From Lachnospiraceae bacterium (GTDB lineage: Bacteria; Bacillota; Clostridia; Lachnospirales; Lachnospiraceae), in NCBI GenBank assembly GCA_902363555.1, contig CABJAM010000007.1, positions 434,001-498,000 of the forward strand: a stretch of DNA of 64,000 bases, read 5' to 3'. Made by a program: the position numbers and the translations under genes. The notes beneath the pieces were generated by a model. It had not been told where the DNA came from. It was given only the letters and a program-made list of their open reading frames with translations, and searched no databases. This document shows positions 51,491-60,739 of the stretch, piece after piece (within the stretch, counting starts at the first letter, position 1; the number at the start of each line of letters is the position of its first letter).

Positions 51491-52104
51491 TTAACTTTCA
51501 CCCTTGATAAGCTGCTTCACCTGTTTTATTTTATTTGCCTTACAATAGCCGCCCAATAATTCATCTATTGTAATATCATAGGCTCCCATATAGCGAAATT
51601 CATCTTTACGCTGTTCAAATGCTATAGGCTGTCCTCCTTCAGCCAGATTGTTTTTTATCTGCGCCAATACCCGAATATTTTCCTACTCCGCTACTCGCGC
51701 TACCAATAACACGCTTCTTGCCACCGAAAAAAATCTATGGAGCCGATTCCACGGTAAGCGGCTTTGACCCCACTGGCTTTATTCATGTGTCCGATAAGAA
51801 GGACGGTGTACCCTGTATGCTCTGCAAGCTGGCTTAATTTCTTTGTCATATCTCTTGCTTCATTTGCCCGGTTCATATCTACGCCGCCAAAATAGCCTTG
51901 AATAGGGTCTAAGATAAGCAGCCTCGCCCCGGTAGTATTAATAGCCTTTTCCAACCAGTCGTCATCCATAGTTAAAGATTTTTCCTGGTCATCAATGACA
52001 AGAATCCGGCTGCAATCTGCCTTTTCTTCTTTCCTTTTTGATTTGCGTCTTCCGTTTGTATCGTCTGTTGCCAGTGTTTCAACTGACCTCAACCGCTCAT
52101 GCGG
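51491..52104 (-). pseudogene. Decayed RepA-type RecA-fold helicase (mobile element remnant)
   Basis: The central frame carries RILVIDDQEKSLTMDDDW, LLILDPIQGYFGG (Walker B), DMNRANEARDMT and VLLIGHMNKASG, typical of RepA/AAA replicative helicases of integrative elements. The Walker A region is missing upstream. After YRGIGSIDFF the frame is lost by a deletion or shift near 51720. The C-terminal part continues in another frame (LAQIKNNLAEGGQPIAFEQR, then YDITIDELLGGY) to the stop at 51491. A short upstream frame at 52105-52293 reads into it in frame but for a TAG and may be its altered N-terminus. Confidence 0.7.
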
Positions 52105-52220
52105 CTATGGGATTGCTCCTTTTCGAGATTCCCACCATTTACAGGAATGTCTTTCTTCGCTCGTCCTCACGGGATCTTGGCGGAAGTCTGTTGGCAGATG
52201 ATACAGCTCATTTAGCTTCA

Positions 52221-52306
52221 TTAACATTGTTGTTAATGTTGTATCTATATTATACATTCGCTTATATGTTAACATTAAGTATTTGTTTCGCAAAAATGTT
52301 AATATT
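52221..52306. promoter_or_regulatory. Repeated TTAACATT sites, probable XRE operators
   Basis: TTAACATT with TTAATGTT (52221-52240), TGTTAACATTAAG (52267-52279) and AATGTTAATATT (52295-52306) form a cluster between the divergent helicase remnant and the XRE gene. Confidence 0.5.
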
Positions 52307-52310
52307 TTTA

Positions 52311-52339
52311 TTTACTATTTTCAGATTATCCATTATAAT
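52311..52339 (+). promoter_or_regulatory. Promoter of the XRE-OLD operon
   Basis: A -35 TTTACT (52311-52316) and -10 TATAAT (52334-52339) are spaced by 17 bp, directly after the TTAACATT cluster. Confidence 0.65.
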
Positions 52340-52363
52340 AAGGATAAAGGCGGTGAATAGAAA

Positions 52364-52939
52364 ATGACAGTAGGCGAAAAAATCAAGTTTATCCGTAACT
52401 TCCGGAGCATGACACAAAAAGAGTTAGGTATTGGAATAGGCTTTGATGAAAAAGGAGCCGATAACCGGATAGCCCAATATGAAACGAATTATCGAGTGCC
52501 TAAGAAAGATACATTGTTACAAATAGCAAAAGTTTTAGACGTGAATCCATTGAATTTCATTAATGAAGTTTCCGGTTTAGCAGAAGATATTATGCAGACT
52601 TTCTTCTGGCTGGATGAAGATAATCCGGGCGCAATCAACCTTTTCCAGCTTGTAAGGAATCCGGGGAAGTGTAACGATTTGAATGATACCGCTGTGCGCT
52701 ATAATGACAGTGACGACTGGCCTGCTCACCCGCCTGTGGGATTGTGGTTTAATTATGGCGTTGTGGATGATTTTATGCGGGAATGGATGGTTCGGAAAAA
52801 TGAGTTGAAAGCTGGGAAGATTACCAGAGAGGAATATTTGGAATGGAAATTGAACTGGCCGGAAACTTGTGATGATTATGGAAAATATACTGCTAAGACA
52901 CAATGCCGTAAAATTGTGAGGGATGAAAATGGAAATTGA
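52364..52939 (+). CDS. XRE-family regulator of a mobile or defence cassette
   Basis: An N-terminal HTH_3 domain (residues 1-66; MTQKELGIGIG, RIAQYETNYRVPKKDTL) is followed by a C-terminal region rich in Trp (MREWMVRKNELKAGKITREE, then YLEWKLNWPE) seen in regulators of integrative elements. It overlaps the OLD-like gene by about 11 bp, so the two are co-translated. Repeated TTAACATT sites sit just upstream. It probably represses its own promoter and thus the ATPase. Confidence 0.82.
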   Translation: MTVGEKIKFIRNFRSMTQKELGIGIGFDEKGADNRIAQYETNYRVPKKDTLLQIAKVLDVNPLNFINEVSGLAEDIMQTFFWLDEDNPGAINLFQLVRNPGKCNDLNDTAVRYNDSDDWPAHPPVGLWFNYGVVDDFMREWMVRKNELKAGKITREEYLEWKLNWPETCDDYGKYTAKTQCRKIVRDENGN

Positions 52940-54425
52940 TTTAAAAATAAGAAATGTTAAAAATATTAAAAAGGCAAATCTATCTCTCCCGTTTGATAAG
53001 GGACTTTATGCTATTGTCGGTGAAAATGGCTGTGGGAAAAGCACTCTAATGCTAGCACTTTCATTAATGGTGAAAACTTCTTCTGTTCGGATGCTTGCGC
53101 CTAATGACTTAGATACTCAAAGCAATATTTCTATCTCTGTAAACGAAATAACAGATGATTGGAAGTACAAAAATGGGAAATTGACAACAGGAAAATATAA
53201 AACAACTCGGGGGCATCACTCAATGGTAGCAAGCACACATATTGAGGGGTTTTATGAGGGAAGTATTTTCTATGGCAGTCGTTTTAACGACTATAATTTA
53301 ATAGATAATTTTTTGAGTACCCCAGATTTTAGCACATACTTAATTGACGCTGATTCTTTTGTAAAAGAAACTCTTGGTTATATACTTCATAACAACAAAA
53401 GTCATTACAAGATTTTAAAGAAGGTTAAAAGCAGAGCAATCGCACATACTTTTCAATTTAGAGGTGTACCCTATTTTATCGAAGAAAATCATCATATAAT
53501 AAGTCAGTATCGAATGAGTAGTGGTGAAAGTATGCTCATTTCATTGATTGATTTCATTAACAATTTAGTAATTAAAAATTCTTCATCACATTCAAAACTG
53601 TTATTTCTTATTGATGAAGTCGAATTAGCCTTACACCCTAGTGCAATAGACAGATTAGTAGAAATATTAAATGATTTGGTAAGTACATCTTCTCATGAAT
53701 TAATTATTTATTTTTCGACCCATTCTGCTGAATTACTGCATAGAATACAAAGCCGAAATATTTTTTTATTAGAAAATAACAGTGGTGTTTTAGAAGTGAC
53801 AAATCCGTGTTATCCTAACTACGCTATACGCAATTTATATGTTCCAAACGGATTCGACTTCTTATTATTAGTAGAAGATACTCTTTCTAAAGCACTTGTA
53901 GAGAAGGTAATACGGGAAAAAAATCTTGCTCAAAGTAAGCTCTGTTGTGTTCTCCCTTCAGGCGGTTGCGATCAAATGTTACAACTTCACCATGATATGA
54001 TAACATATAATACATTAGGCGTTGGTAAACATATTATTAGTATTTATGACGGGGATGTAAAAGATAAAATTTCAAAGAAGGATGATTATAAATCTCTTCC
54101 AAAATGTTTTCTTCCAATACCTAGCATAGAAAAATATTTAAAGCAAAAGTTATTAGATAATCCTGATTCTGCTTTTATAAAACTAATCGGTGATAAGTAT
54201 TTTACGCAACGTTCTTTAAAGGACATCATCTTAGATTATAAAAATGACCATAGAACAAAGAAAAGTAATGATAAAGATGGAAAAAACTTTTACAGAATAA
54301 TATGTTCAAATCTATACAATATTGGAATAGATGAAAGTAGTTTCGTTAAATACCTTTGCGATGATATTTATTCTTATGAAGATTTATCTAAATTTACTTC
54401 TACGCTTACTAAGCTTCTTCGATAA
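52929..54425 (+). CDS. OLD-like ATPase with TOPRIM-like nuclease domain
   Basis: The ABC/SMC-type ATPase has Walker A GENGCGKST (residues about 31-39), signature MSSGES (about 196-201), Walker B LLFLIDEVELALHP (about 224-237) and H-loop STHSAE (about 263-268). A C-terminal TOPRIM-like part shows LLLVEDTLSK with the acidic Glu near 316 and ISIYDGDVKD with a DxD near 374-376. This is the OLD-family layout, a nuclease class used in phage defence. At about 498 residues it is a short member. No UvrD helicase follows, so it is not Gabija. I start at the ATG at 52929, six bases after GAGGG; the earlier ATG at 52923 abuts the site. Confidence 0.78.
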   Translation: MEIDLKIRNVKNIKKANLSLPFDKGLYAIVGENGCGKSTLMLALSLMVKTSSVRMLAPNDLDTQSNISISVNEITDDWKYKNGKLTTGKYKTTRGHHSMVASTHIEGFYEGSIFYGSRFNDYNLIDNFLSTPDFSTYLIDADSFVKETLGYILHNNKSHYKILKKVKSRAIAHTFQFRGVPYFIEENHHIISQYRMSSGESMLISLIDFINNLVIKNSSSHSKLLFLIDEVELALHPSAIDRLVEILNDLVSTSSHELIIYFSTHSAELLHRIQSRNIFLLENNSGVLEVTNPCYPNYAIRNLYVPNGFDFLLLVEDTLSKALVEKVIREKNLAQSKLCCVLPSGGCDQMLQLHHDMITYNTLGVGKHIISIYDGDVKDKISKKDDYKSLPKCFLPIPSIEKYLKQKLLDNPDSAFIKLIGDKYFTQRSLKDIILDYKNDHRTKKSNDKDGKNFYRIICSNLYNIGIDESSFVKYLCDDIYSYEDLSKFTSTLTKLLR

Positions 54426-54460
54426 TTTAGGTATCAAAAAGGTATCACACCACCCACAAA

Positions 54461-54498
54461 GAGCCGGAAAGTCCGCTGTTTAAGCGGCTTCCCGGCTC
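54461..54498. terminator. Hairpin between convergent OLD-like gene and guaA
   Basis: GAGCCGG (54461-54467) pairs with CCGGCTC (54492-54498), with an inner CCGC/GCGG stem. It marks the border between the AT-rich island and core genes. Confidence 0.6.
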
Positions 54499-54506
54499 CC
54501 TGTCTA

Positions 54507-56048
54507 CTATTCAAATTCTATCGTAGCCGGCGGCTTCCCCGTACAATCATAAAGCACCCGGTTAACCCCCTTCACCTCATTAACAATCCGGTTCGTCACC
54601 TTCTCAATCACTTCCCATGGCAGCCTTGCGGCCTCCGCGGTCATAAAATCCGATGTATTCACAGCCCGGAGCACCACCGCATAATCATAGGTTCTGAAAT
54701 CACCCATAACGCCCACGGAGCGCATATTCGTCAAAGCTGCAAAATACTGCCCCAGATTCTTATCCGCCCCGGCCTTAGCCACTTCTTCGCGGTAAATATA
54801 ATCAGCTTCCTGTACAATACGTACCTTTTCCTCCGTAACCTCGCCGATAATACGGATGCCAAGACCAGGGCCAGGGAACGGCTGGCGGAATACAAGATGT
54901 TCCGGAATGCCCAGCTCAAGGCCAGCCTTGCGCACTTCGTCTTTAAACAGCATCCTTAGCGGCTCTATAATCTCCTTAAAATCCACAACCGAAGGCAGAC
55001 CGCCCACGTTGTGGTGGGATTTGATCACAGCCGACTGGCCCAGACCGCTTTCGATCACATCCGGATAGATCGTTCCCTGAACAAGAAAATCCACAGAGCC
55101 AATCTTTTTAGCTTCTTCCTCAAATACACGGATAAATTCCGCACCGATGATCTTACGCTTTTCTTCCGGTTCCGTGACCCCTTTTAACTTATCATAGTAT
55201 CTCTGCTGGGCGTTGACGCGGATAAAATTCAGCTCATAGTGGCCGTTGGGGCCGAAAACAGCTTCCACTTCATCCCCTTCATTTTTACGCAACAGACCGT
55301 GATCCACAAAGACACAGGTCAGTTGACGGCCTACGGCCTTGGACAGCAATACGGCCGCCACGGAGGAGTCTACGCCGCCGGATAGAGCGCACAATACCTT
55401 GCCACTGCCGATTTTTTCGCGGAGCGCTTTAATCGTGCTGTCCACGAAGGAATCCATCTTCCAGTCGCCTGCACAGCCACATACCTTATATACAAAGTTG
55501 GACAACATTTTCATGCCCTCCTTCGTATGCATCACCTCCGGGTGGAATTGTGTGGCGTACAGCTTTCTTTCGGCACAGGACATGGCAGCCACAGGACATA
55601 CAGGTGTGTATGCGGTAACTTTAAAGCCTTCCGGCGCTTTGGCAATATAATCCGTATGGCTCATCCAGCAAACGGTCTTTTCTGACGCGCCATCGAAAAG
55701 AACATCTGTGGTGTCCACAGTGACTTCCGTATGTCCGTATTCGCTGACAGGGGCTGTTTCCACAGTTCCATCCAGGCTATATGCCATTAATTGGGAGCCG
55801 TAGCAGATTCCGAGAATGGGGATTCCGAGATTGAAGATTTCCTTATCATAATGTGGCGAAGCCTCATCGTAGACGCTGTTGGGTCCGCCGGTAAAGATAA
55901 TGCCCTTTGGATTTAATGCTTTTATTTCATCCAGAGACATGGTATATGGTTTGACTTCACAATAAACATTACATTCTCTGACGCGCCGGGCAATCAACTG
56001 ATTGTACTGGCCGCCAAAGTCCAGAACGATGATCATTTCGTTTTTCAC
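54507..56048 (-). CDS. guaA: GMP synthase (glutamine-hydrolysing)
   Basis: It converts XMP, ATP and glutamine to GMP in the cytosol. The class I glutaminase domain shows GICYGSQ and the FHPEV His; the ATP-pyrophosphatase loop is ALSGGVDSSVAA near residue 227; the C-terminal dimer domain ends in TIEFE. The 513 residues are full length. The start is a GTG at 56048 with GGAGG 8 bases upstream. A stable hairpin (56081-56111) occupies the leader, and a promoter fits at 56185-56214. I saw no purine riboswitch core. Confidence 0.97.
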   Translation of the reverse strand: MKNEMIIVLDFGGQYNQLIARRVRECNVYCEVKPYTMSLDEIKALNPKGIIFTGGPNSVYDEASPHYDKEIFNLGIPILGICYGSQLMAYSLDGTVETAPVSEYGHTEVTVDTTDVLFDGASEKTVCWMSHTDYIAKAPEGFKVTAYTPVCPVAAMSCAERKLYATQFHPEVMHTKEGMKMLSNFVYKVCGCAGDWKMDSFVDSTIKALREKIGSGKVLCALSGGVDSSVAAVLLSKAVGRQLTCVFVDHGLLRKNEGDEVEAVFGPNGHYELNFIRVNAQQRYYDKLKGVTEPEEKRKIIGAEFIRVFEEEAKKIGSVDFLVQGTIYPDVIESGLGQSAVIKSHHNVGGLPSVVDFKEIIEPLRMLFKDEVRKAGLELGIPEHLVFRQPFPGPGLGIRIIGEVTEEKVRIVQEADYIYREEVAKAGADKNLGQYFAALTNMRSVGVMGDFRTYDYAVVLRAVNTSDFMTAEAARLPWEVIEKVTNRIVNEVKGVNRVLYDCTGKPPATIEFE

Positions 56049-56080
56049 AGATTATTCCTCCATTGAAAATTTACCAAACA

Positions 56081-56111
56081 TGTGATGCCGGCATAAAAAG
56101 CCGACATCACA
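56081..56111 (-). other. Stable hairpin in the guaA leader
   Basis: TGTGATG and CATCACA arms extended by CCGGC/GCCG pairs enclose a short A-rich loop. No T-run follows on the guaA strand, so it may be a processing or stability element. Confidence 0.45.
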
Positions 56112-56184
56112 CACTCATCTTTATATGAACGAGTTGCTTGCAATTTATTTCTATTCATTTTGTAATCCGCTGAATAGATAATAT

Positions 56185-56214
56185 ATTCTACAATAAATCC
56201 ATAGAGGATGACAA
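56185..56214 (-). promoter_or_regulatory. Probable guaA promoter
   Basis: On the minus strand a -35 TTGTCA (56209-56214) and -10 TAGAAT (56185-56190) are spaced by 18 bp. Confidence 0.45.
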
Positions 56215-56222
56215 TAGTTTTT

Positions 56223-59078
56223 TTATTTCTTTTTGTCTTTTTCTAAATATTTTTTAATATATGCGCCGGTATAGGACTCGGGAACCTTTGCGACCTCCTC
56301 CGGTGTACCCTTTGCGATCACAGTACCGCCCCGGTCTCCGCCGTTAGGTCCGATATCAATAATATAGTCGGCTGTTTTGATCACATCCAGATTGTGCTCG
56401 ATGACAATAACTGTATTTCCACCTTCCGTGAGACGGTGAAGGATCTCGATCAGCTTATGCACATCGGCAAAATGCAGGCCGGTGGTAGGCTCATCTAATA
56501 TATAGATCGTCTTTCCGGTGCTTCTCCGGCTCAGCTCTGTGGCCAGCTTCACCCGCTGCGCTTCACCGCCGGAAAGCTGGGTGGACGGCTGACCAAGCTT
56601 GATATAGGACAGACCCACGTCATTGAGCGTTTCCATCTTGCGGCGTATGGAAGGTACGTTTTCAAAAAACTCCAGAGCTTCCTCCACAGTCATATCCAGC
56701 ACGTCATAAATATTCTTCCCTTTATACTTAACCTCCAGCGTCTCCCGGTTATAGCGATTGCCGCGGCAGACCTCACAAGGTACGTAAATATCCGAAAGGA
56801 AATGCATCTCGATTTTAATTATACCGTCGCCGGAGCAGGCCTCACAGCGGCCGCCCTTTACATTAAAACTGAAACGGCCCTTTTTGTAGCCCCGCTCTTT
56901 GGCATCAGTCGTGGATGCAAACAGATCACGGATCATATCAAACACCCCGGTATAGGTCGCTGGATTGGAGCGCGGTGTCCGTCCGATCGGGGACTGATCA
57001 ATATCGATCACCTTGTCCAACTGCTCAAGACCTTCGATATCCTTATGCTTTCCGGGCCGGGATGTGCGTGCATGGTTCAGGTCCCGGGCCAGACGTTTAT
57101 AAAGGATTTCATTGACCAGCGAGCTTTTTCCGGAACCGGATACACCGGTGACACAGGTAAAGACACCGATCGGGAACTTAACATCGATATTTTTAAGGTT
57201 ATTTTCTCTGGCTCCACGGACCGTCAGCCAGCCCATGGGCTTGCGCCGTGTTTCGGGTACAGGGATACGGATACGGCCGCTTAAGTAGGCGCCGGTGATA
57301 GAATCTTTATTCGCCATGATCTCCTGAGCATTCCCCTGAGCAATGACATATCCACCGTGCTCGCCAGCCCCCGGTCCGATATCCACAATATGGTCAGCCT
57401 CCATCATCGTATCCTCGTCGTGCTCCACAACGATCAGTGTATTTCCCAGATCCCGGAGGTTTTTCAATGTTTTGAGCAGCTTATCGTTATCCTTCTGATG
57501 AAGGCCGATGCTGGGCTCATCCAGAATATAGGCCACACCCACAAGTCCGGAGCCAATCTGGGTCGCCAGACGGATACGCTGTGCTTCACCGCCGGATAAA
57601 GAGGCCGTAGCTCTGGACAGCATAAGATAATCCAGCCCCACATCAATAAGAAAGCCCACTCTGGCCCGAATCTCCTTAATGATCTGGTCGCCGATCAGAT
57701 ACTGCTGCTCGGTCAGGTCCATATGCTCAACAAAATTTGCCAGCTCCAGCATGGACATATCTGTAATTTCAGAAATATTTTTATCGCTCACAGTGACAGC
57801 CAGCGACTCTTTTTTAAGACGACGGCCGCCGCACTCATTACACGGAGTAATGGTCATAAAGTTCTCATATTCCTGCTTCATCATCTCCGAGCTTGTCTCG
57901 CGGTAACGCCGTTCCATGTTTTTAATGAGCCCGTCAAAAGCCACGTCATATATCCCCTGGCCTCTCTGACCGCGGTAATGTACCTTCACTTCATGGCCGT
58001 TCGTTCCGTAAATCAGAATATTCTGTATATTTTCAGGATAGTCCTGGAAAGGCGTGGTCAGCTCAAAGTTATATTCTTTGGCCAATGCGACTAAAATGGC
58101 ATGGGTAAAGCTACTGCTTTCCGTAGCCGACTGCCAGCCCATGGCCGCGATGGCTCCCTCGGCAATGCTCAGCGACCGGTCCGGAATCATCAGATCCATA
58201 TCAAATTCCATACGGTAGCCCAGCCCCAAACAGACCGGACAGGCTCCGAATGGGTTATTAAAGGAGAATACCCTAGGCTCGATTTCATCCAGGCTGATGC
58301 CACAGTCCGGACATGAAAAGCTCTGACTGAACGTCATCGCCTCACCGCCGATCACATCCACAACAACCAGACCCTCGGCCAGCTTCAGCGCAGTTTCCAG
58401 GGAATCGGTCAGACGCTTTTCAATCCCTTCACGATTTGCCAGACGGTCGATGACGATTTCAATGTTATGCTTTTTATTTTTATCCAGCTTGATTTCTTCC
58501 GATAACTCATATAAATTACCGTCCACCATGACACGGACATAGCCGCTGCGCTTAGCATTTTCAAACAGCTTTACGTGCTGGCCCTTGCGTCCGCGGACAA
58601 CCGGAGCGAGAACCTGAAACTTGGTCTGCGGCGGCAAAGACATGACGGCATCCACCATCTGGTCAACCGTCTGCTTTTTGATCTCCTTGCCACACTTGGG
58701 GCAATGGGGGATACCGATTCGGGCATAGAGCAGACGCAGATAATCGTAAATCTCGGTGACTGTTCCTACGGTGGAACGGGGGTTACGGTTCGTGGACTTC
58801 TGGTCAATGGAAATCGCCGGGGATAAGCCGCTGATGCTTTCCACATTGGGCTTCTCCATCTGTCCGAGGAACTGGCGGGCATAGGACGATAAGGATTCCA
58901 TATATCTGCGCTGTCCTTCGGCATATATCGTATCAAAAGCCAGAGATGACTTACCGGAGCCCGATAATCCGGTCAGCACCACCAGCTCATTTCTGGGGAT
59001 TTGCAAATCGATGCCTTTGAGATTATGCTCCCGGGCACCTTTAATTGTTATATATTCTTTTACAAGATCTTTAGCCAT
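56223..59078 (-). CDS. uvrA: Excinuclease ABC subunit A
   Basis: UvrA is the damage-recognition ATPase of nucleotide excision repair. Both ABC modules are intact: Walker A GLSGSGKSSLAFDT and GVSGSGKSSLV, two LSGGEAQR signatures, and Walker B ILDEPSIGLH and ILDEPTTGLH. Zinc Cys pairs are seen in CPKCGKE, CPDCG, CPVCLG and the CEACSGDG...CEVCRGNR finger. Length is about 951 residues. The ATG at 59078 sits 6 bases after AGAGGA and is preferred to one two codons earlier. uvrB lies about 3 kb away on the other strand. Confidence 0.97.
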   Translation of the reverse strand: MAKDLVKEYITIKGAREHNLKGIDLQIPRNELVVLTGLSGSGKSSLAFDTIYAEGQRRYMESLSSYARQFLGQMEKPNVESISGLSPAISIDQKSTNRNPRSTVGTVTEIYDYLRLLYARIGIPHCPKCGKEIKKQTVDQMVDAVMSLPPQTKFQVLAPVVRGRKGQHVKLFENAKRSGYVRVMVDGNLYELSEEIKLDKNKKHNIEIVIDRLANREGIEKRLTDSLETALKLAEGLVVVDVIGGEAMTFSQSFSCPDCGISLDEIEPRVFSFNNPFGACPVCLGLGYRMEFDMDLMIPDRSLSIAEGAIAAMGWQSATESSSFTHAILVALAKEYNFELTTPFQDYPENIQNILIYGTNGHEVKVHYRGQRGQGIYDVAFDGLIKNMERRYRETSSEMMKQEYENFMTITPCNECGGRRLKKESLAVTVSDKNISEITDMSMLELANFVEHMDLTEQQYLIGDQIIKEIRARVGFLIDVGLDYLMLSRATASLSGGEAQRIRLATQIGSGLVGVAYILDEPSIGLHQKDNDKLLKTLKNLRDLGNTLIVVEHDEDTMMEADHIVDIGPGAGEHGGYVIAQGNAQEIMANKDSITGAYLSGRIRIPVPETRRKPMGWLTVRGARENNLKNIDVKFPIGVFTCVTGVSGSGKSSLVNEILYKRLARDLNHARTSRPGKHKDIEGLEQLDKVIDIDQSPIGRTPRSNPATYTGVFDMIRDLFASTTDAKERGYKKGRFSFNVKGGRCEACSGDGIIKIEMHFLSDIYVPCEVCRGNRYNRETLEVKYKGKNIYDVLDMTVEEALEFFENVPSIRRKMETLNDVGLSYIKLGQPSTQLSGGEAQRVKLATELSRRSTGKTIYILDEPTTGLHFADVHKLIEILHRLTEGGNTVIVIEHNLDVIKTADYIIDIGPNGGDRGGTVIAKGTPEEVAKVPESYTGAYIKKYLEKDKKK

Positions 59079-59548
59079 AATCATTCCTCTTTCGCTGTAA
59101 ATATGTTACGGTCCGCCAAAGCGTGTTTTATAATTCATTCCGGCATATAACGTAAATGCCGTAACAGTTCAAAGGCACCGAACTGCTTCAAATAACCTTC
59201 TCGGATTGTGTATAAACAGTATAGCACAGCCGCAAGGCAAAATCAAACATTTGTTCGCTTTTGTTTTATTAGTTTTTCTCATAAGTAAATGCTTACTTTA
59301 CCCATCCTAAAGAAAATCATTCACCAGCGCCCACTTCCGCGCGCTTTACTTTTGGATATCTCCTATTATAATAGTATGATTTTCATATTGCAATATCAAG
59401 ATAAAGGAAAATTATAATAAAAACTTGCTCAGAGGACTATGGACATCGATCTTACGCTGTCCGTATTCCGATAGAAATCGTTATAAAATATGATATATTA
59501 TAGAAATTAAATACCCTGTAAAAAAATATAAAAAAGGTGTATACGAAA

Positions 59549-59579
59549 ACAGTTCCGGTCGTACTTCAACCGGAACTGT
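59549..59579 (-). terminator. Hairpin terminator of the DUF134-NifX gene (GTAACAGTTC family)
   Basis: ACAGTTCCGGT and ACCGGAACTGT form a perfect 11-bp stem; on the minus strand TTTTC follows. It shares the AACAGTTCC word of the dispersed family, with another copy at 59160-59187. The rest of 59085-59548 shows no gene. Confidence 0.55.
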
Positions 59580-59622
59580 ATGTCCATACATAAGAAATGC
59601 TGCCGCCGAGCCCATACGCTAC

Positions 59623-60456
59623 TCAGCGATGGCCGCAGCATCCACCATTCCCATGTCCTTCTCCATGATGACCACAGCCGCCACCATCATGTCTCTCTCC
59701 ATGATGGCCACAACCACCGCCCTCATGCCCATTCCCATGATGGCCGCAGCCGCCTTCATGGTGGTGACCATGATGATCACATTCCGTATTGGGATCGTAA
59801 TTCAGATTTCCGGCCAAAAAGGATTCCACCTGGGCATCGGCATCACCGGCAGCCCCGGCGTAAAGCTCGATCCCCATCTCAGCCAGGGCGTTTCTGGCGC
59901 CGCCGCCAATACCGCCGCAGATCAATGTCGTCACTTCCAGAGTCTTGAGAAAGCCGGCCAGCGCGCCGTGGCCGCTGCCATTGGTATCCACAACCTGGCT
60001 GGATACAGCCTTTCCGTCCTCTACGGTGTAAATTTTAAACTGCTGTGTATGACCAAAATGCTGAAATACCTGTCCATTTTCATAAGTTACTGCTATTTTC
60101 ATATTTATTTCTCCTTTCATTGATTGCCCGCTGATGTCACCAGATCGATGGCCAGTCTGCGGTGAAATCTCATAATTACCGCCGCGGATCGTCAGCCGCG
60201 TTCCTTCCACCAAATATCTGGCAAGCTTCCTGCGGGCGTCTGTGTAAAGGGCCTGAACTGTTGCCCGGCCCACGTCCATCTGCGAAGCCGCCGCTTCCTG
60301 GGTAAGTCCGAGATAATCGATTAGCCGGATAGTTTCATATTCCTCCACGCACATGATGATCTCCATAGCGCCGCCGCTTTGGCAGCCGGTTCCAGAAGCA
60401 AACTGCTGGCATACCGGCATACGGCATACTCTTTTACATTTATTCGGCCGTGGCAT
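59623..60456 (-). CDS. DUF134 HTH protein fused to NifX-like domain with His-rich tail
   Basis: Residues 1-100 are a DUF134 regulator (MPRPNKCKRVCRMP, then MEIIMCVEEYETIRLIDYLG and a sigma-like HTH). Residues 119-215 are a NifX/dinitrogenase Fe-Mo cofactor-type domain (MKIAVTYENGQVFQHFGHT). The last 45 residues repeat CGHHG and GHEGG words, a probable metal-binding tail. The two main domains are usually separate genes. Here no stop lies between them, yet an AAAGGAG ribosome site precedes the internal ATG at 60102, so both a fusion and a free NifX protein could be made. A role in metal or Fe-S handling is inferred. Confidence 0.82.
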   Translation of the reverse strand: MPRPNKCKRVCRMPVCQQFASGTGCQSGGAMEIIMCVEEYETIRLIDYLGLTQEAAASQMDVGRATVQALYTDARRKLARYLVEGTRLTIRGGNYEISPQTGHRSGDISGQSMKGEINMKIAVTYENGQVFQHFGHTQQFKIYTVEDGKAVSSQVVDTNGSGHGALAGFLKTLEVTTLICGGIGGGARNALAEMGIELYAGAAGDADAQVESFLAGNLNYDPNTECDHHGHHHEGGCGHHGNGHEGGGCGHHGERHDGGGCGHHGEGHGNGGCCGHR

Positions 60457-60587
60457 GTTCTACCTCCCTCTTATAGTTATTGGCATTTGCTAATAATAAA
60501 TATAAGCCTGATTTTTATTTTTGTCAAGCACTAATTATTAACATATGTCAAAAATAAAGAATTGTCTTGGCCTTTTCTGTATATTTA

Positions 60588-60716
60588 TGGTACAATGGCC
60601 ACAAGGTGGTCTTTGTACCTGCGCAGGCCGGTTTTTGCTCCCGCCGCAAAAAGCCGGGTGCTGTCATCCGCCGGAGGCTGCCGCAGCCGCTTGGGCTGTG
60701 GTACAATGACCACAGG
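60588..60716. promoter_or_regulatory. Duplicated promoter/operator-like repeat before the ROK gene
   Basis: TGGTACAATGgCCACAaGG (60588-60606) and TGGTACAATGACCACAGG (60699-60716) are direct repeats 111 bp apart. Each has a TACAAT -10 within a GTGGT/ACCAC dyad. Between them a strong hairpin (GCCGGTTTTTGC 60627-60638 with GCAAAAAGCCGG 60646-60657) suggests inserted DNA. Confidence 0.5.
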
Positions 60717-60739
60717 ATTATTAGAAACGGGGAAATGTC

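Noticed and set aside
52923..54425. Gabija, PARIS or retron-associated ATPase
   Set aside because: No UvrD helicase, separate TOPRIM protein or reverse transcriptase lies next to the OLD-like gene.
56049..56222. Purine riboswitch before guaA
   Set aside because: Only a single strong hairpin is present. The conserved three-way-junction core sequences were not found.
59580..60123. Plus-strand His- and Met-rich frames
   Set aside because: They are antisense copies of the CGHHG repeats of the DUF134-NifX gene, which has family motifs and ribosome sites.
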